Of a stretch of 64,000 nt of DNA, positions 23,970 through 36,420 are shown piece by piece. The stretch is from Parietaria judaica (Eukaryota > Streptophyta > Magnoliopsida > Rosales > Urticaceae). Under the pieces are notes generated by a model. That model was given only the letters and a program-made list of their open reading frames with translations. It ran no database searches and was not told the DNA's origin. The stretch's first letter is position 1, and each line of letters opens with the position of its first letter. Position numbers and translations under genes: made by a program. Location of the stretch: NCBI GenBank assembly GCA_954871525.1, contig OX940871.1, positions 25,146,586 to 25,210,585 of the forward strand, in the 5' to 3' direction.

Positions 23970-25631
23970 TTATTTAATGAGAAATTGCACCAAATAGCCA
24001 GATTGAAACATATATTTAGCAAAATAGCCAAACTTTGGTTAATTTTGTAAACTAGTCAATTAAAATGAGGTGGCATTTCAATAATATTTTTATCCCTATA
24101 ATACCCCTTAATTAATGATTTTAATTATAATTTTCGTAATTAATTAAAAAGAAAATTAAATTTTCAGCACAAATCAAGGTGTAACTAATTGTGCACAAAT
24201 GTTGGAATTTAATTACAAAATTTGAATTACTCTCTCTCTCGCAGCGATTTTGCCATGGAGCTCCCGTCACCGGCTTATGCGCCTGCTGCCTGCGTGAGCG
24301 CCTCGCCGGAATCGAGGCTTCCGTCGCGGCCGCTAGCGGAGCCGGCTCGGAGCTCCGGCGGAGCAAAGCGTGCTCCGGAGGCCCGAGATCCGACGACGTC
24401 GCGGCCGAATCGCAGCGCAGGAAATCGTGCGACGTTAGGGTTCGCGGCGGAAATACCTCTCTGTGCGCTCTGTTCAGCCTCGACGACGAGAAGAAAGGCG
24501 CGCCGAGGAAGTTCGAGGCCGAATTGGGGCACCTAGGGTTTGAGCTTAAGGAGGATGACGAGATTAGGGTTAATGCCGAGGACGCGGCGACGAACAGAGG
24601 CGAAGAAGATGAAGAGGACGAGGCGGAGCTGAAGACCATGAAGGAGTTTATAGATCTCGAGTGGACGAAGAAGAAGAACGGCTCGGGGAGAGATTTGAAA
24701 GACATTGCAGGTACCTTCTGGGAAGCGGCTTCAGGTCTGAGCAAGAAACTCGCGAAATGGAAGCGAAAGCCGAAGAAGAAGAAGCTCCCCGGAGAGAATG
24801 GCGATTCGGTGACTGGAAACAATGACGGAGCGAGGGCGAGGGAAACGCAGTCGGAGGTCGGGGAGTATGGTTTCGGCGGTGAGCGCAGATCTTGCGACAC
24901 TGATCCGAGATTCTCTGTCGACATTGCAGCTCGGATGTCGCTCGACGAGTGCCGTCGCTTCTCCTTTGACTAGCCGAGGGCGTCGTGGGACGGGTACCTG
25001 ATCGGAAGGCCGGCGAGGATGGCTCCCATGGTGTCCGTCGTCGAGGACAATGCTAAATTGACCGGGCGCGGCAGCGAAGGTTTCGTCAATGGCCGTGGTC
25101 GCTGCGCCTGAAGTCGCCCTCGTTATTTCACGTTTATTTTGTATTTAAATTTTAATAAGAATAAAGTGTTTATTCTTGTTAATTTTTGTGTTTATTTGTG
25201 TATCAAAGTGTTTATTCGTGTTAATTTTGTGCTTATTTGTGTATTAAAGTGTTGATTTACGTTAATTCGTTGTTGATTTACGTTAATTCATTGTTGGTTT
25301 ACGTTAATTCGCGTCTTTAATTTGTTGATATTTTTTTGAAAAAAATAAATCCGAAAATTATATAAATGTTTTGAATTTAAAATTTAAATTATATAAAAAA
25401 AAAGGTTTGGTTTTGGTTGTTACCATATTAATAACTATTTCAATTAATAGCAATATTTTCAATTAATGAAAATAAATGAATTTTTAAATTTTATTAAAAC
25501 ATGAGGGTAATAATGTAATTGAAATTCTATTTAAATGGTTAATTGGCTAGTTTACAAAATTAACTAAAATTTGATCATTTTGCTAAACACACTTTCAGAT
25601 TTGGCTATTTATCCAAAGCGCCTTATTTAAT
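23970..25631 (+). mobile_element. Pack-MULE-like element B with captured OCTOPUS fragment
   Basis: The element spans 23979-25622 (1644 bp), with an exact 9-bp target-site duplication ttatttaat at 23970-23978 and 25623-25631. The left end begins gagaaattgcaccaaatagcc; the right end, read inward, begins ggcgctttggataaatagcc. Inverted similarity runs for about 80 bp, through tagcaaaat and gtaaactag blocks. Both subterminal regions match element A closely (for example 24120-24200 against 11900-11980, and 25320-25620 against 12895-13196). The interior is a GC-rich DUF740 gene fragment on the plus strand. Confidence 0.93.
24243..25111 (+). pseudogene. Captured OCTOPUS (DUF740) N-terminal fragment
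   Basis: The frame ending at 24973 reads GLCACCLRERLAGIE, then RRKSCDVRVRGGNTSLCALF, then KTMKEFIDLEW, then FWEAASGLSKKLAKWKRK, then ETQSEVGEYGF and RRSCDTDPRFSVD. This order is diagnostic of OCTOPUS-family proteins, the polar membrane proteins that promote phloem differentiation. Similarity continues past a TAG at 24971-24973 (FD*PRASWDGYLIGR), where the family has Glu, so one substitution made a stop. The fragment ends at about 25111. There is no family start codon in frame: the frame opens inside element sequence at a GTG, and the first in-frame ATG is well inside. About half of the source protein (600-700 aa in the family) is missing, so it is most likely non-functional. Confidence 0.85.
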
Positions 25632-26111
25632 TGGTAACAAATAAACCCCTCAATAAATATTGGCTTCAATTTTCCGTGCTTTTATCTTTTGTTACCCCTT
25701 TATCATCTTTAAGTAGGCTTTACTACACCCATAGGATTCTTATCTTCCATGAGAAACACAAAGGATTTCAATAACCAATTTTGCCGATTAACGTGTAAGT
25801 ATTACGTGTAAGTGGCCGAGAACCCTAATATGATTAGGCAATCGTAGACAAGTTTGAGACAAATCGATTAGAGTATTAAAACTTGGTTTACCTATAATCG
25901 TCATGAATCATATTGGATATGTGTGTAACTTTTATTTAAGCATGTGTTAGTTAATTATAGAAAACAACGAGGGGCCATTCTTCTATATATTATTAACAAA
26001 ATAACATTTAAAGTTTTTATGTTATTTGTTGCATTAAATATTATTTTTATGTATATTATTTGAATGATTCAACTATGCTCAATTATGTTTTTCTTTTATT
26101 TAGGTTCATTA

Positions 26112-26599
26112 GTGGCAGAAGTATCTAAGTTATTTGGAAATATGACGACAGAATGTCAACTTAAAAAAATGTGGCAAAAATATCTAAATTCACCCTTTTT
26201 GGCAAATTAGTAAACCTCATTCACTTTTTTTATTATTATTTTTACTATTTTTGTCAATGATGACATAAACAAAACAAATCTCGATGTTGTTGGGGAGATA
26301 AACTAAGAATTTGAGTGAGAAAATGAGCAGGAAATAAGAATTTGCGTTGCTATGTTCCAAGAATCTGTCTATACATCCATATTTATTTTGATGTTTGTAG
26401 TTTTGATCGTTTTAGTTTATTTATTTTTTCCGTTGTTGCATCATTATGGACGAAAATAATAAAAAAAAAAATGAACGAAAAAATGGATGATGAGGTTTAC
26501 CGATCTGCCAAAATTGGCGAACTTGGGTAGTTTCACAACAGTTTTTTAAGTTAGTTCTGTGCCGCCCTATTTCTAAATAACTTGGGGTAATTTTTCCAC
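26112..26599. mobile_element. Foldback element with ~115-bp inverted ends
   Basis: The left part (aagttatttggaaat ... ggcaaattagtaaacctcat) is the imperfect reverse complement of the right part (gaggtttaccgatctgcc ... atttctaaataactt). The ends are gtgg and ccac. No coding capacity and no convincing target duplication, so the limits are approximate. Confidence 0.6.
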
Positions 26600-27129
26600 G
26601 AGCTTATGGAAGATCCAGAATGTTTGGAGACTTTTCAGAGGGGGATAATTTTTTTAAAGATGATAGCTCTCATAAATTATAGGTCACTTAAAAGGGAGAT
26701 ATCTTTAGTGAACTATTCATTGATATCGTGTTCAATTTCTTGCCCTAATCTCACAAATTAAATGTGATACATTATATCATAAGGCAATGGAACGGTGGCT
26801 CCCAAGGCTAAAGGCAAGAAAAACTCCAGTTCGCAAAAGTGGTGAAACGTGAGACTGAGTCAACCAAGGATTAGAAGCGCTTTCACTACGAGTAACTAGG
26901 TTGTCCGACTTATCTTGAGGAAGTGAAGAAGAAAACGTAATGAATCATCGTCAAGTACAAGTGTTTATTTGAAGTCAGCTTGGTTGCTTCACAAGTCACA
27001 TGTTAAAAATGACGGGACTTCTTAGCCCGAGTCCCTGGGACACTCGCGAAAAATTGAATTTGTTGGTTAGTTTATGCACCGGGGGTAACTTTTAAAAAAA
27101 TATTTTAACCAAGATTAAAGCCCTATACC

Positions 27130-28852
27130 AGACATCCCTATTACCCCATGCGCTTACGTAACCCAAAAATAATTTATTATGTTCACTGATCGTGATAATT
27201 AATTTATGATTATCTAATTAGTAATTCTAGTGATTCGATTTCGGGTTTGAGCATCAGTAAATAATTCTCAATCAATAAATACAATGCGTATCTTATCTGA
27301 CGATACTGGTTGCGCACTCTGATATCTGATCTGAACCGCCTTCCTCTAAGAATTGTGCATCCACTGTCTGCAATTTTGTGATGGAATATCTCCCAAAAAT
27401 CTTCAGATGTATCCTGCGGAATTAGACTGCCAGGATGTGTGGGCTCCCCTGATTAATCACAAAACCCTGAAAAGTCTGAACCGTGAAGTTTCTCTCTAGC
27501 TTCAATCCGCAGATCATTGAGAGATAGAGAGGGAGGTGGCGATTTTTTTTAGAGAGTAAGATTGTATTTTTTGATTTCCGGTTTACCATATTGTTTAGGT
27601 TAAACCTAATTATAAACCAACTTGAGGTATTCAATCATTATCTTTATTTAATTAAATAAGATAATATATATTATCTAAATCTTTATAAATCTTCAAGAAA
27701 GATTTAATCTAGATTATAATAAAAACAAATCTTCCGGAATCCGAGTTCTAGATGGTCGGTATCTCTCCATACCCTCATTTCTAGGAACTTCGTCCATCGA
27801 AGCTCTGCCAAAAAAACCATAGAGTTTTAGAGGATCTTCGCTTCGGCTCTCGCCTAAACAATTCTATACTAATCCTTTTCTTCACCTTAGGAATCGCCAC
27901 GTGGTGAGCCGGGAATCCGCCTCTTCCTGATGCTCTACCGTTCATCGCCCTCGGTACGATGGGTCGAGAATATTTTTTCTCATCAACGCCCTAAGTATCC
28001 TTCTCACCACTGCACGAGAGGAGAAACTAATTTTAGATAAGGCACTCTAAGAGCCATTCCTCAATACATGTGACACTAAGGATCGAGGGATCAACACAAT
28101 AGGCCCACCGTTTTGTCAACGGGTCCAGCCCGAGATCGGATATGCGGCTTGGGTCTTTTGTCTTCCCAAAAACCTCGGACAACAGCCACACTAAAATGTT
28201 GCTACGAAGCTACGTTAATAGCGTGGCTATAAAGCCATACCAAACGTGTGGGTATAAAGCCATGTTGTAGTTGGATCCGTAGCCATGTTAATAACATGGT
28301 TGCCTTAGCCACATTGGAAAACTTATCTTTTAACCAAGCCATGCGGCTCGTAACCCTTAGGCGTGGCTGAAAGACCTTTCATGGCTTCGGAGAGGGCAAT
28401 AAATCAAAACACCGCCCTCATCTATGTTTTAACCTTAAAATAATTGTTCGCCCCTAAAGAGCTACTCCACCATTTCCTAGAAATATCTCCTCATTCCATG
28501 AATGAGAGGACTTTTGATCCATTTTACTCTCAAAAACTTTTTAAATCCTAAGGCAAAGCTCTCTCTTAGTCAAGCTATGTCGAATCCTTTATCCTAGTCT
28601 TTACTCGTTCTCACGCGGCCCGAGCAAAGTCCTTTCCAAAAGGCCTAACCCCGATCCTTCACTACCGAAACACTATGTTGAGTGTCGTAGACGAGATCAG
28701 AGGAACCACCTCCCTTCTCTTCTAGATCATTATTGCTACGTCTTAGCAGAAAAGGAAGATCGGGGAGACTAGGGACGAAACGAGGACATTCACCCCCAAA
28801 TTCTTGTATTTTCCTAGTTTATATTGTATATATAAACCATTATTATTCGTAA
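27130..28852. other. Probable retroelement remnants, no gene
   Basis: A mosaic of AT-rich and GC-richer DNA. The part from 28080 to 28740 contains recurring agccat/gtggct words and an R-U5-like end (tgttgagtgtcgtagacg) similar to 15105 and 35850, suggesting an LTR. No termini were found, and I see nothing coding. Confidence 0.4.
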
Positions 28853-30370
28853 ATATTTTTTGAGAAATAGTAGTAGATAACCATCTTTTAACGTTTAAAT
28901 TTACATTTATCAAACGTGTGGTTTTAATTATTAAAATAGCCAATCAAGATGATGTGGCATTGAAAACTAATTTCTCCGTACCAAAATTGCCCCTACCTAT
29001 AAAAATTCGTTTTTTATTTTTAAAATAATTATTTTTTTTATTTTTTTATTAATTATGCATGATTTTAGGAATAATTTTGTACCAAATTTGAAAAGGTATA
29101 CCCAAAATATTATCTACTCTCTCATATATCAATCAAATCATCTTTCTCTCTCCTCCATTTTCGCAACTCTCTCTCCCGTTTTCTCTCTCATCAAGAACTT
29201 CAAACACTCATAACTCCCTCTCTGAAACTCCGATTTACTCAAATTTGGTACCGTTGGAAAGGTCTTGACGTGACGAAGCTATTGATAGGTGAATTGTGAC
29301 CATAAGTTGCAGGTTTTGATCAGAATAATCACGGTAAGTTCCGGTTGCACGATTTAAGATCTATCCCGAAAGAGTTCGATTTTGGAAAAACTAACACCGG
29401 ATTCATGTTCGGGAGGCCTTCTAGTGTTCGGTGGAGGTGTTCCGCGCCATCACCGCCGTCGTCCACCGCCTCCGGTCGCCGGAGTTCGTCTCCGATCATG
29501 AAATTGGATTGGGAGTTTTGAAGCCCTTGCCAAAGAGATTAAAACCCCTCAATTAATTTCATGATCCGATTCCCGGTAAGCTTCAATTTCACGGGATTTC
29601 CTCATTTGGTCCCGCCAAACTCGACGCTCGTTTTCGATATCGAGTTTATTTCTTGGAGTGTGATTAAGGACGTCACTGACTATAGCGGCGGGTTGAAGAA
29701 GATCGTACATGACGGGGACGGTTGGGCCTACTCCAAGGGACGAAGTTTTTTTTGTTTTGTTTTGTTTATTCGTGTTAATTTTGTATTTGTCATTGTTAAT
29801 TTTTTGTTAATATGTATGTTAAGTCGTGTATATGTGTGTTAATTCGACTTGTAAATATATGTAATTCGAATGATAAATGTAGGTTTATTGGTTTATTCTT
29901 GAAAATGTATGTTAATTCGAATTGTAAATGTAGGTTTATTGGTTTATTTGTTAAATCGAATTGTTAATTGGTTAATGTTTTTTTAATTTAAATTATTTTA
30001 AAATATTAATATGGTTTATTGGAATTATTTTTTGTTAAGAAATTTGAATTTTTATTTTAAAAAGTGAAAAACGTTTTTTATATTTAAATTTGAAATTTGA
30101 ACTTTATTTTTAAATTTGGAATTCAAATATTCCTAATTTATTATTTTATTATTTTTTTAAAATAAAATAAATTCGTAATAATTATTAATTATTAAAATAA
30201 ATTTTATAATTTAAGTTTTAATATTAATTATTATTAATAATAAGGGTAGATTAGTCATTTTATATTAGTTAATGTGGTTTATTGGCTATGTCACAAAATT
30301 AACTAAACAACGGCTATTTTAACAATTTCAAAACATTAAGATGACTAATTATCTCACTCCCATGTTTTTT
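28853..30370 (+). mobile_element. Pack-MULE-like element C with captured FKBP fragment
   Basis: The element spans 28862-30361 (1500 bp). The left end gagaaatag...ataaccatctttt and the inward-read right end gggagtgagataattagtcatctt are inverted repeats over about 90 bp, with blocks ttaaaatagcc and atagccaat shared. Flanks atatttttt (28853-28861) and atgtttttt (30362-30370) are a 9-bp duplication with one mismatch. The terminal design matches elements A and B but is more diverged. The interior has a CT-rich leader (29130-29220), a GC-rich stretch and an FKBP fragment. Confidence 0.8.
29561..29755 (+). pseudogene. Captured FKBP62/ROF-type immunophilin fragment
   Basis: The frame reads LVPPNSTLVFDIEFISW, then SVIKDVTDYSGGLKKIVHDGDGWAYSKG. 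This matches the end of one FKBP peptidyl-prolyl isomerase domain (IPPNATLxFDVELLSW) and the linker into the next domain (VKDxxxDGGxxKKIxxEGExW) of plant FKBP62/ROF proteins. Only about 50 codons are present, then the frame runs into element sequence. It is an exon-sized piece with no complete domain. Confidence 0.8.
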
Positions 30371-30660
30371 TAAGCCGTATATATTTTGTTATAGCCGTAT
30401 ATATATTTTTGTTATTTTCCTACTTGATAGCCTAGAAATGTGCTATATTATTGATAATTAGTTTGTATAATATTATAGTATCACTTGGAATCCATTATTT
30501 GTTCTTATAATTATATATATTTGGTATTTCATCTATAGAAACATATATTGAATGTTTGTACGTATGGTTATTTTTTTTGTAATTTTTAAAAGAGAATAGC
30601 CGCAAATGTACTCAAGTCCAAACAAAATAGTATCATTCACTCAAGTTTTATTTAAATAGT

Positions 30661-31110
30661 TACTTACTACATCATTGTAGAGGGCGATTCGCACCGCCTT
30701 ACCAGTCACGAGGATAATCAAACAAACACAACAAAATATGAATAACAATTATCCCCGATTTATTTATCCCGAAAGGACTCGGTTTTTCCCGTTTGATAGC
30801 TCGGACACACGAAGGAGTAATAATGGAAAACATGATTTGATGCCGCACCCCGCTGCCTTCGGCGAGGCTGCCTACGTACCCGTCGAACCGGGATCAGGTC
30901 ATCACGTAGTTCAATGGGTTTGGTGGATTCTCTTCTCCTTTCTCTCTTCTTTCTTTTCTCTTTTCTCTCCTCTCACGGCTGAACCCCCTCCCCATGAGGT
31001 TTTCTTTTGCATTTATAGGCTTAGGGTTAGTAGAGGCTTTACTCTTTGGGCTTTTTCTGCGAACTGGGCTTTTATTGGTTGTTCTATCGTGGGCTGAAAA
31101 TCCTCTTGTA
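30661..31110. repeat. Member of an LTR-like repeat family also at 38.6 and 49.1 kb
   Basis: It shares the order gatgccgc, ggctgcctacgtaccc, gatcaggtcat, cgtagttcaa with 39160-39240 and 49270-49360. The 49.1-kb copy is a solo LTR with target duplication, so this is probably a partial LTR of the same family. Limits are approximate. Confidence 0.55.
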
Positions 31111-31339
31111 TCTTGCCTCCATTTTTATCGTTTTAATGTTAAAACGACAAGTGTAGAGTTGGGGATGGATTTGACCAAATCCGACCTTAACAATCATGAA
31201 ATAAAAAAGAATTAAATATTTATAAAAAAATTATTAGCCACCCCCGGAAAAATCCCTGGGTCCGGCCCTGGGGGAGACGCCTTGACCACGAGCACCGCTC
31301 GAGAAAAGGTACGAGACTTGCCACACAACGCACACCCCA

Positions 31340-32480
31340 AAGGCGCGATATTATAATAATTGGGCGGGATGAAATATACGACAGGATTACCCGATATTGT
31401 AATAATTGTTGATCAACAAGAAAAATACGACTATTCGCGAATGTATCACTTTGGCGAATTCCAACGATTTGTTTAATCGACACATACTGTGACCCGAATC
31501 TAACAGATTTTTCTATTTCATCGAATACACCAACGCGACGCCTATTAACACATGTGGTCTGAAGTAAAACTATCTTTGAGCACTTATGCTTTTCAGATAT
31601 TGCCATGAAAATGTTATTATAAATAACCAATCAATGGAAAATAAAAGGCATCCAGGGATAAGTTTTGTGAAGTTTTCTGAAGCTCACAATGTGCTCAATT
31701 ATTATGCCAAGAGTAGATTCTCAGGAAGTGCTGCCAAAAAAATGATGATGTCAAGAATAAAAACAAAAGAGGACATATGATTTGTCACATTAATAGGCAG
31801 TTTTCGGGTAAGGAATTTCTTAGGGCACTCAAATCTTCGTAAAGATAGTTTTGAATATTTTTCCTTGCGTTTAAGCTAATCAGGTATATGAATCAAAAGC
31901 AAGAATAACATGTTGAGAAGTGGGTATATATGGACCATTTAACTACCTTTTTAAAGGTGTAGAAATTCAGATTAGTGGGATTTTGTCTTTTTTTCTTATA
32001 TACCAAATGGTTGTGTGGATTCTTGTTGCTTCATATAATAAGAAAAAATAAAGGCAGATGTTTTTTTAATACAATTTTTCGGTTAATAGCGGTATAAGTG
32101 TATTTTTTTTTCAAGAACAAAAACTTAACTTCTTTCTATTTTACAGGCGATATATGTATTTAATATTTTTTTTTTGTAGTGGCGAAAACTCATATATTTA
32201 TTTTATGCCTGAAGTTTCTAATATTCATTATTTTTCTCGGCCAACAATAATGGAGTGTTACCCGTGATTCTGGGATGACAATTGGACCCCCGCCACGTGT
32301 ACAGTCATGGGCCACACCGGGTGATTGCGCGGTTAAAATTGAGTAAATTCTTCAATCCTTAGCGTATCTTGTACTCGGAATTGGATTTTGGGGTTTCGTC
32401 GATTCTCTACTTTCTGTGGTGATGAGCGCTCCGAGAATTATAAGGAATAAGATTCCCCGGTCTTCACATCATGAAGTTTT
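31340..32480. other. Intergenic DNA, no gene seen
   Basis: Mostly AT-rich with short open frames that show no family features (for example 31586-31780). Confidence 0.5.
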
Positions 32481-32489
32481 AGATATAAA

Positions 32490-33395
32490 AAAAAAAAAAC
32501 TCACAAATTGCCCAAAACCCACTAAAGTTTTAAGAGAATTGCCCATAGTTTCGAACAATTATTTTATACCCATTAATAAACTGTGTTGGACCATTTTAAC
32601 CTTAATATTAATTAATTGGTTTTCATTTTTGTATTTAATTATTTATTATTTTTTTAATTTCTAAATTAATCCCATAATTATCCGGTTGACCAATTCACCT
32701 ATTAATTAAAATTCTCATTTAATAGATAGATTATTCACTTTTTTTTTTCATATATTACTTTATTCTTGCTCTCTCTCCATCTCTCGAAATACACGGGAGT
32801 TTCTTCAGTTCAACCCTTTCTCTCCGCCTCCTCCTATGCCTCTTGTTTCTAAATAGATTTACAAAATATGAGGCAAAACCATAACCAAGTTTTGTAAATA
32901 GATTTACATAAAATGAGGCAAAAGAAAACCATGTTTCGTAAACAAATTTACAAAAATTGAAGCAAAACTTAAACCAAGTTTTGTAAACAAATTTACATAA
33001 CCTATGCGATCGTAACCATTTTTTATTTGATTTTTTTAATATCTGATTTATAGGGGATGAAAATTCAAAATAATAACTGATTAATAAGAAAAAAGATTTA
33101 GATTTTAATGGTCAAAATAGGGAATATTCAACGTGATTTTTAAATGATTATCGAAAATATAACTAATTAATAGGGGATGTTTGTTTTAGTTTGCTAAATT
33201 TAAAGGAAAATTTGTTTTTTATTTTGATTGAAAAAATGAATTATAAACGTTAAACGTGATTTTCTTTTAAAAATTAGAAGGGCAATTTAGTCTATATTTT
33301 AATTTATTTGTAGTTATGATTACCATAATTAGAAATGTGTATTTTTTTTAAAACTGTGAGTCATAAATGAGCATTTGCCTCATTTATCCAAAAAA
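32490..33395. mobile_element. Candidate Pack-TYPE or MULE-like element, weak termini
   Basis: The layout resembles elements A-C: an AT-rich end with repeated ttgccca words (32505-32550), a CT-rich leader (32765-32835), an interior, and an AT-rich right end (33280-33385) with gcaatttag and gcatttgcc words. The ends show only weak inverted similarity and are flanked by A-runs, so a target duplication cannot be judged. The interior is a 45-bp minisatellite, not a recognisable gene. Confidence 0.35.
32850..33003. repeat. 45-bp minisatellite, about 3.4 copies
   Basis: Units start at 32850, 32895, 32939 and 32984, each beginning taaa(t/c)a(g/a)attta and carrying ...gcaaaa...accaagttttg. Identity between units is roughly 80 percent. 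Confidence 0.85.
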
Positions 33396-35430
33396 AAAAA
33401 TATAGTAAATGTGAACTAGGAGGGAGCGGAGGGAAGGCCTCCGACGCCCTCTCCAACATTCAACATTAGGAAAGGTAAAGGTCAAGGATTTTACTCGAGG
33501 AGAGTATTTTGAAAAGAGGATTAGCGGAAAATGCTTGAGGCGATAGCTCGGAAAAGATTCGCTAAGACGAAATTGTTGACCGAGAATTCTTTCGAATATA
33601 GTCCGAGACGAAGAGAGCTTCGGCATTTTCGGTAGAGAAAATATTTTCCCCTTGCAACCCAAAGGGTGAAAACGATTTCTAGAGTTATTGGTAACAAATA
33701 ATAAAAATGTTAGCATACGTTGGACAAGTGAAATGAACTTTAGGAACATTTCCGATGGACCCTAAACTTTATTAACAAAATGAAGCATCATTATTTAGTG
33801 TTTAATTATAAGCAACTTGTTGGCTAGGAAGGAAAATTCTGACTATCTATTAATGAGAAATATTAGAATATACCTCAATTTTAAGCCAAGGCAAGATTGT
33901 ATTTGTAACTTTTAGGCAAACGATTGAGTCCATCTATTGGCTCGAATAACAGCAAGTGGAAGAATCAAGCACCATATTATAAAATTTGTAAATAAAATAT
34001 ATTATTTCTGCAGTAAAATAAATAAATAAATAAATAAGTAAGTAAGAAGAATCTGATTTCCACCAAACGACAAGAATCTATGATCAAGAAGATCGACCAG
34101 GATTTAGAAATGATCGAGTTGAGTACAAACCGACCAACAAAGTCTTGTGATGATATACAACCATTGTGAATGTCAAACACACTATGAATATACAAAAAAT
34201 GCCCGTATATATATAAACAATGGTTTTTATTATTGTTATTTTTTTTTTTTTTTATAGAAAGCACTTCAAAGCATAGTGAAAATATTATTCTCTTTCCAAG
34301 GCCTAAGAGGAATAAAATCTTGTTAGGTGGTCTACAATCTAAATATGTACTATTTGTCAGGTATATATATTTTTTTATATATGATACTACATGAGAAACA
34401 AAATAAAGAAGACGAATAGCTTCGATGAGACATATTGGAAGAATTTTAAATTGACGAGCATCGGCTTGTCGCTTTGATCCAAAAATTGTTCATGATATCT
34501 TGTAAAACAGAAAGTTGTTAGCGATTCTCGAGACGCGTTAGACGTTCTTCTTAAACTTTGATTTGCCTCCTCTATGTGCTTGAGGTTTATTGACGTTAAT
34601 GGTTCATTTGATAATAAACAGCGAAAAAGTGTAGTTTTAGAATTTATTACCTTTCGATCTTAAATATAAAGGAGTATCAGTTACTGTATTTTCTCATGTA
34701 ATATCATGAATGTATTACTGGTCCTTTTACCCTTTTGTTTAGTTAAACACTACATTTCTTTTACTGTGCTCAAAGAGACTCATAATTCGTAAATTTTTAT
34801 TTATATATAATAATAATAATAATAAATGTTTAGAAATATATGATTTTGTAAAGGTTGTAGAATGTATTAGTTTCATGAAGACGCTTTTGACATGTGATGT
34901 TGCAGAAGAGTATAGTCCACATGTTTTCAACTAATAATAGTGTGATGTTGTGAGTTTTTAGAGAAAAAGATATATTACATATATTGTGGTACCCTAGTCA
35001 TCAATAATTATTAAGTACATCAATATAAAGAGGAAAAAAAAAATGAATGTCAAAATCAACATTTAGACACCGATAAAACAGAGTTCTAGGACCGTGTCCC
35101 CGTAAAAGAAAAAAGAATAATTTATATAAGGAGAGGTTTTAGAGTGATACACGGTCTTATTCCAAAAAAATAAAGTGCACATCAGACAGGTATATATATT
35201 TTGCACTTAATTACGAGCAACTCGACGCAACGAGGAAGACGAACTATGAGGGATGAAAGTATACTATGAAAAATAATAGAGTTTGTTGGAGGGTATTTTT
35301 ATAAAGTATATTTAATAAAAAAAGATTATTTAATTTTTTTTTTATTAAATAAATCATTTTAACTCCAAAATGCTCTCTGGAGGCCTGATTTCGTAAAATA
35401 AAGTGTCTAGATGATCCCAAGTATATCAAT
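33396..35430. other. AT-rich intergenic DNA
   Basis: No gene seen. It contains a tetranucleotide run of aata/aagt units at about 34015-34047 and long poly-T tracts near 34240. Confidence 0.5.
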
Positions 35431-36420
35431 ATACTAAAAAATGATATAAAAATAAAAAACGGCCTCGGAACGCCCCCAGAACCCTAAAAAGGGTCTGGAG
35501 TGCTTCGGGTGGGCCCTACAGGCGCCCACACCCTTCCAGGTGCTGCCACGTGGCCGCATGAGCTGACGTGGCTTGCAGCAATTCGTCTGTAACACCCGGG
35601 GGGGGGGGGGGGTCAGATTCTGACGTGGCTTGCAGCAATTCGTCTGTAACACCCGGGGGACCCAAAAAACTATATAATATTGTCCCGGGGGCTTCCCGGA
35701 ACAATTTATAAATGCACTTGAACACTTGGACCCTATTATAAATAAAAGCTCAGTTTAGTTCAACGGTAACTAAAAAGAACTCGACTTCCTCTCTCCCAAG
35801 AGCTCTCCTACTCCCTCTAAAACACCTCCCCCCTCGGGTATTACTCTAATGTTGAGCGTCGGAGGGGAATCAGGGGGTGCCCCCCCGATTCTCCCTGACC
35901 TCAGGTGTTTTTCGCCCAGGTCTTGAGCGTGAGGAATCCAATTAGAGTGGGAGCCCTGGGAAAATTTCCGGCACGGTTTATGACCCTCCCCGCTAGGTTC
36001 TGTTCTACGTGGTGCTCGTGCTATCCCCAGTCCATTATCTCTAGCAGATATACTGACTTTGCGGATAAGCCGAGGACCCGTATCAGGACCCACAATGTGG
36101 ACCGAGGGGTCTGACCTCCGCGAATTATTCAAATGTCCGGACGGACGACAAAGGAAGCGACGTGAGCGAAAACTCTGGTAAAGGCTCTAACACGACTGTA
36201 CGATCTCGCCTGACGGGACGCGTGTGCCGTCCCCCAGTCTATACGGACTTTGCAGATTGGCCGTGGACCCGGGTCGACGTTAGGAACCCAGGCGGAGGGG
36301 TCTCGTTTGTCACGGCTCACATCATGATCTCACTGAGATCCTCCCTACGTGGACACGTCCCTAGTGCCATCCCTGCCTGTAATATTGTACACCCTATATA
36401 GGGCCTATCTTTTCTCTTGA
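35431..36420. mobile_element. Probable LTR remnant with internal duplication and G15 run
   Basis: A GC-rich block with a two-copy direct repeat (35564-35602 and 35621-35658, period 57; tgacgtggcttgcagc...taacacccggggg) separated by 15 consecutive G at 35598-35612. Downstream is an R-U5-like motif (atgttgagcgtcggagg at about 35849) shared with other LTR-like regions of this window. No paired LTR was found. Confidence 0.5.

Noticed and set aside
24121..24924. Minus-strand 267-aa open frame opposite the OCTOPUS fragment
   Set aside because: It is the antisense shadow of a GC-rich captured exon and has no family features.
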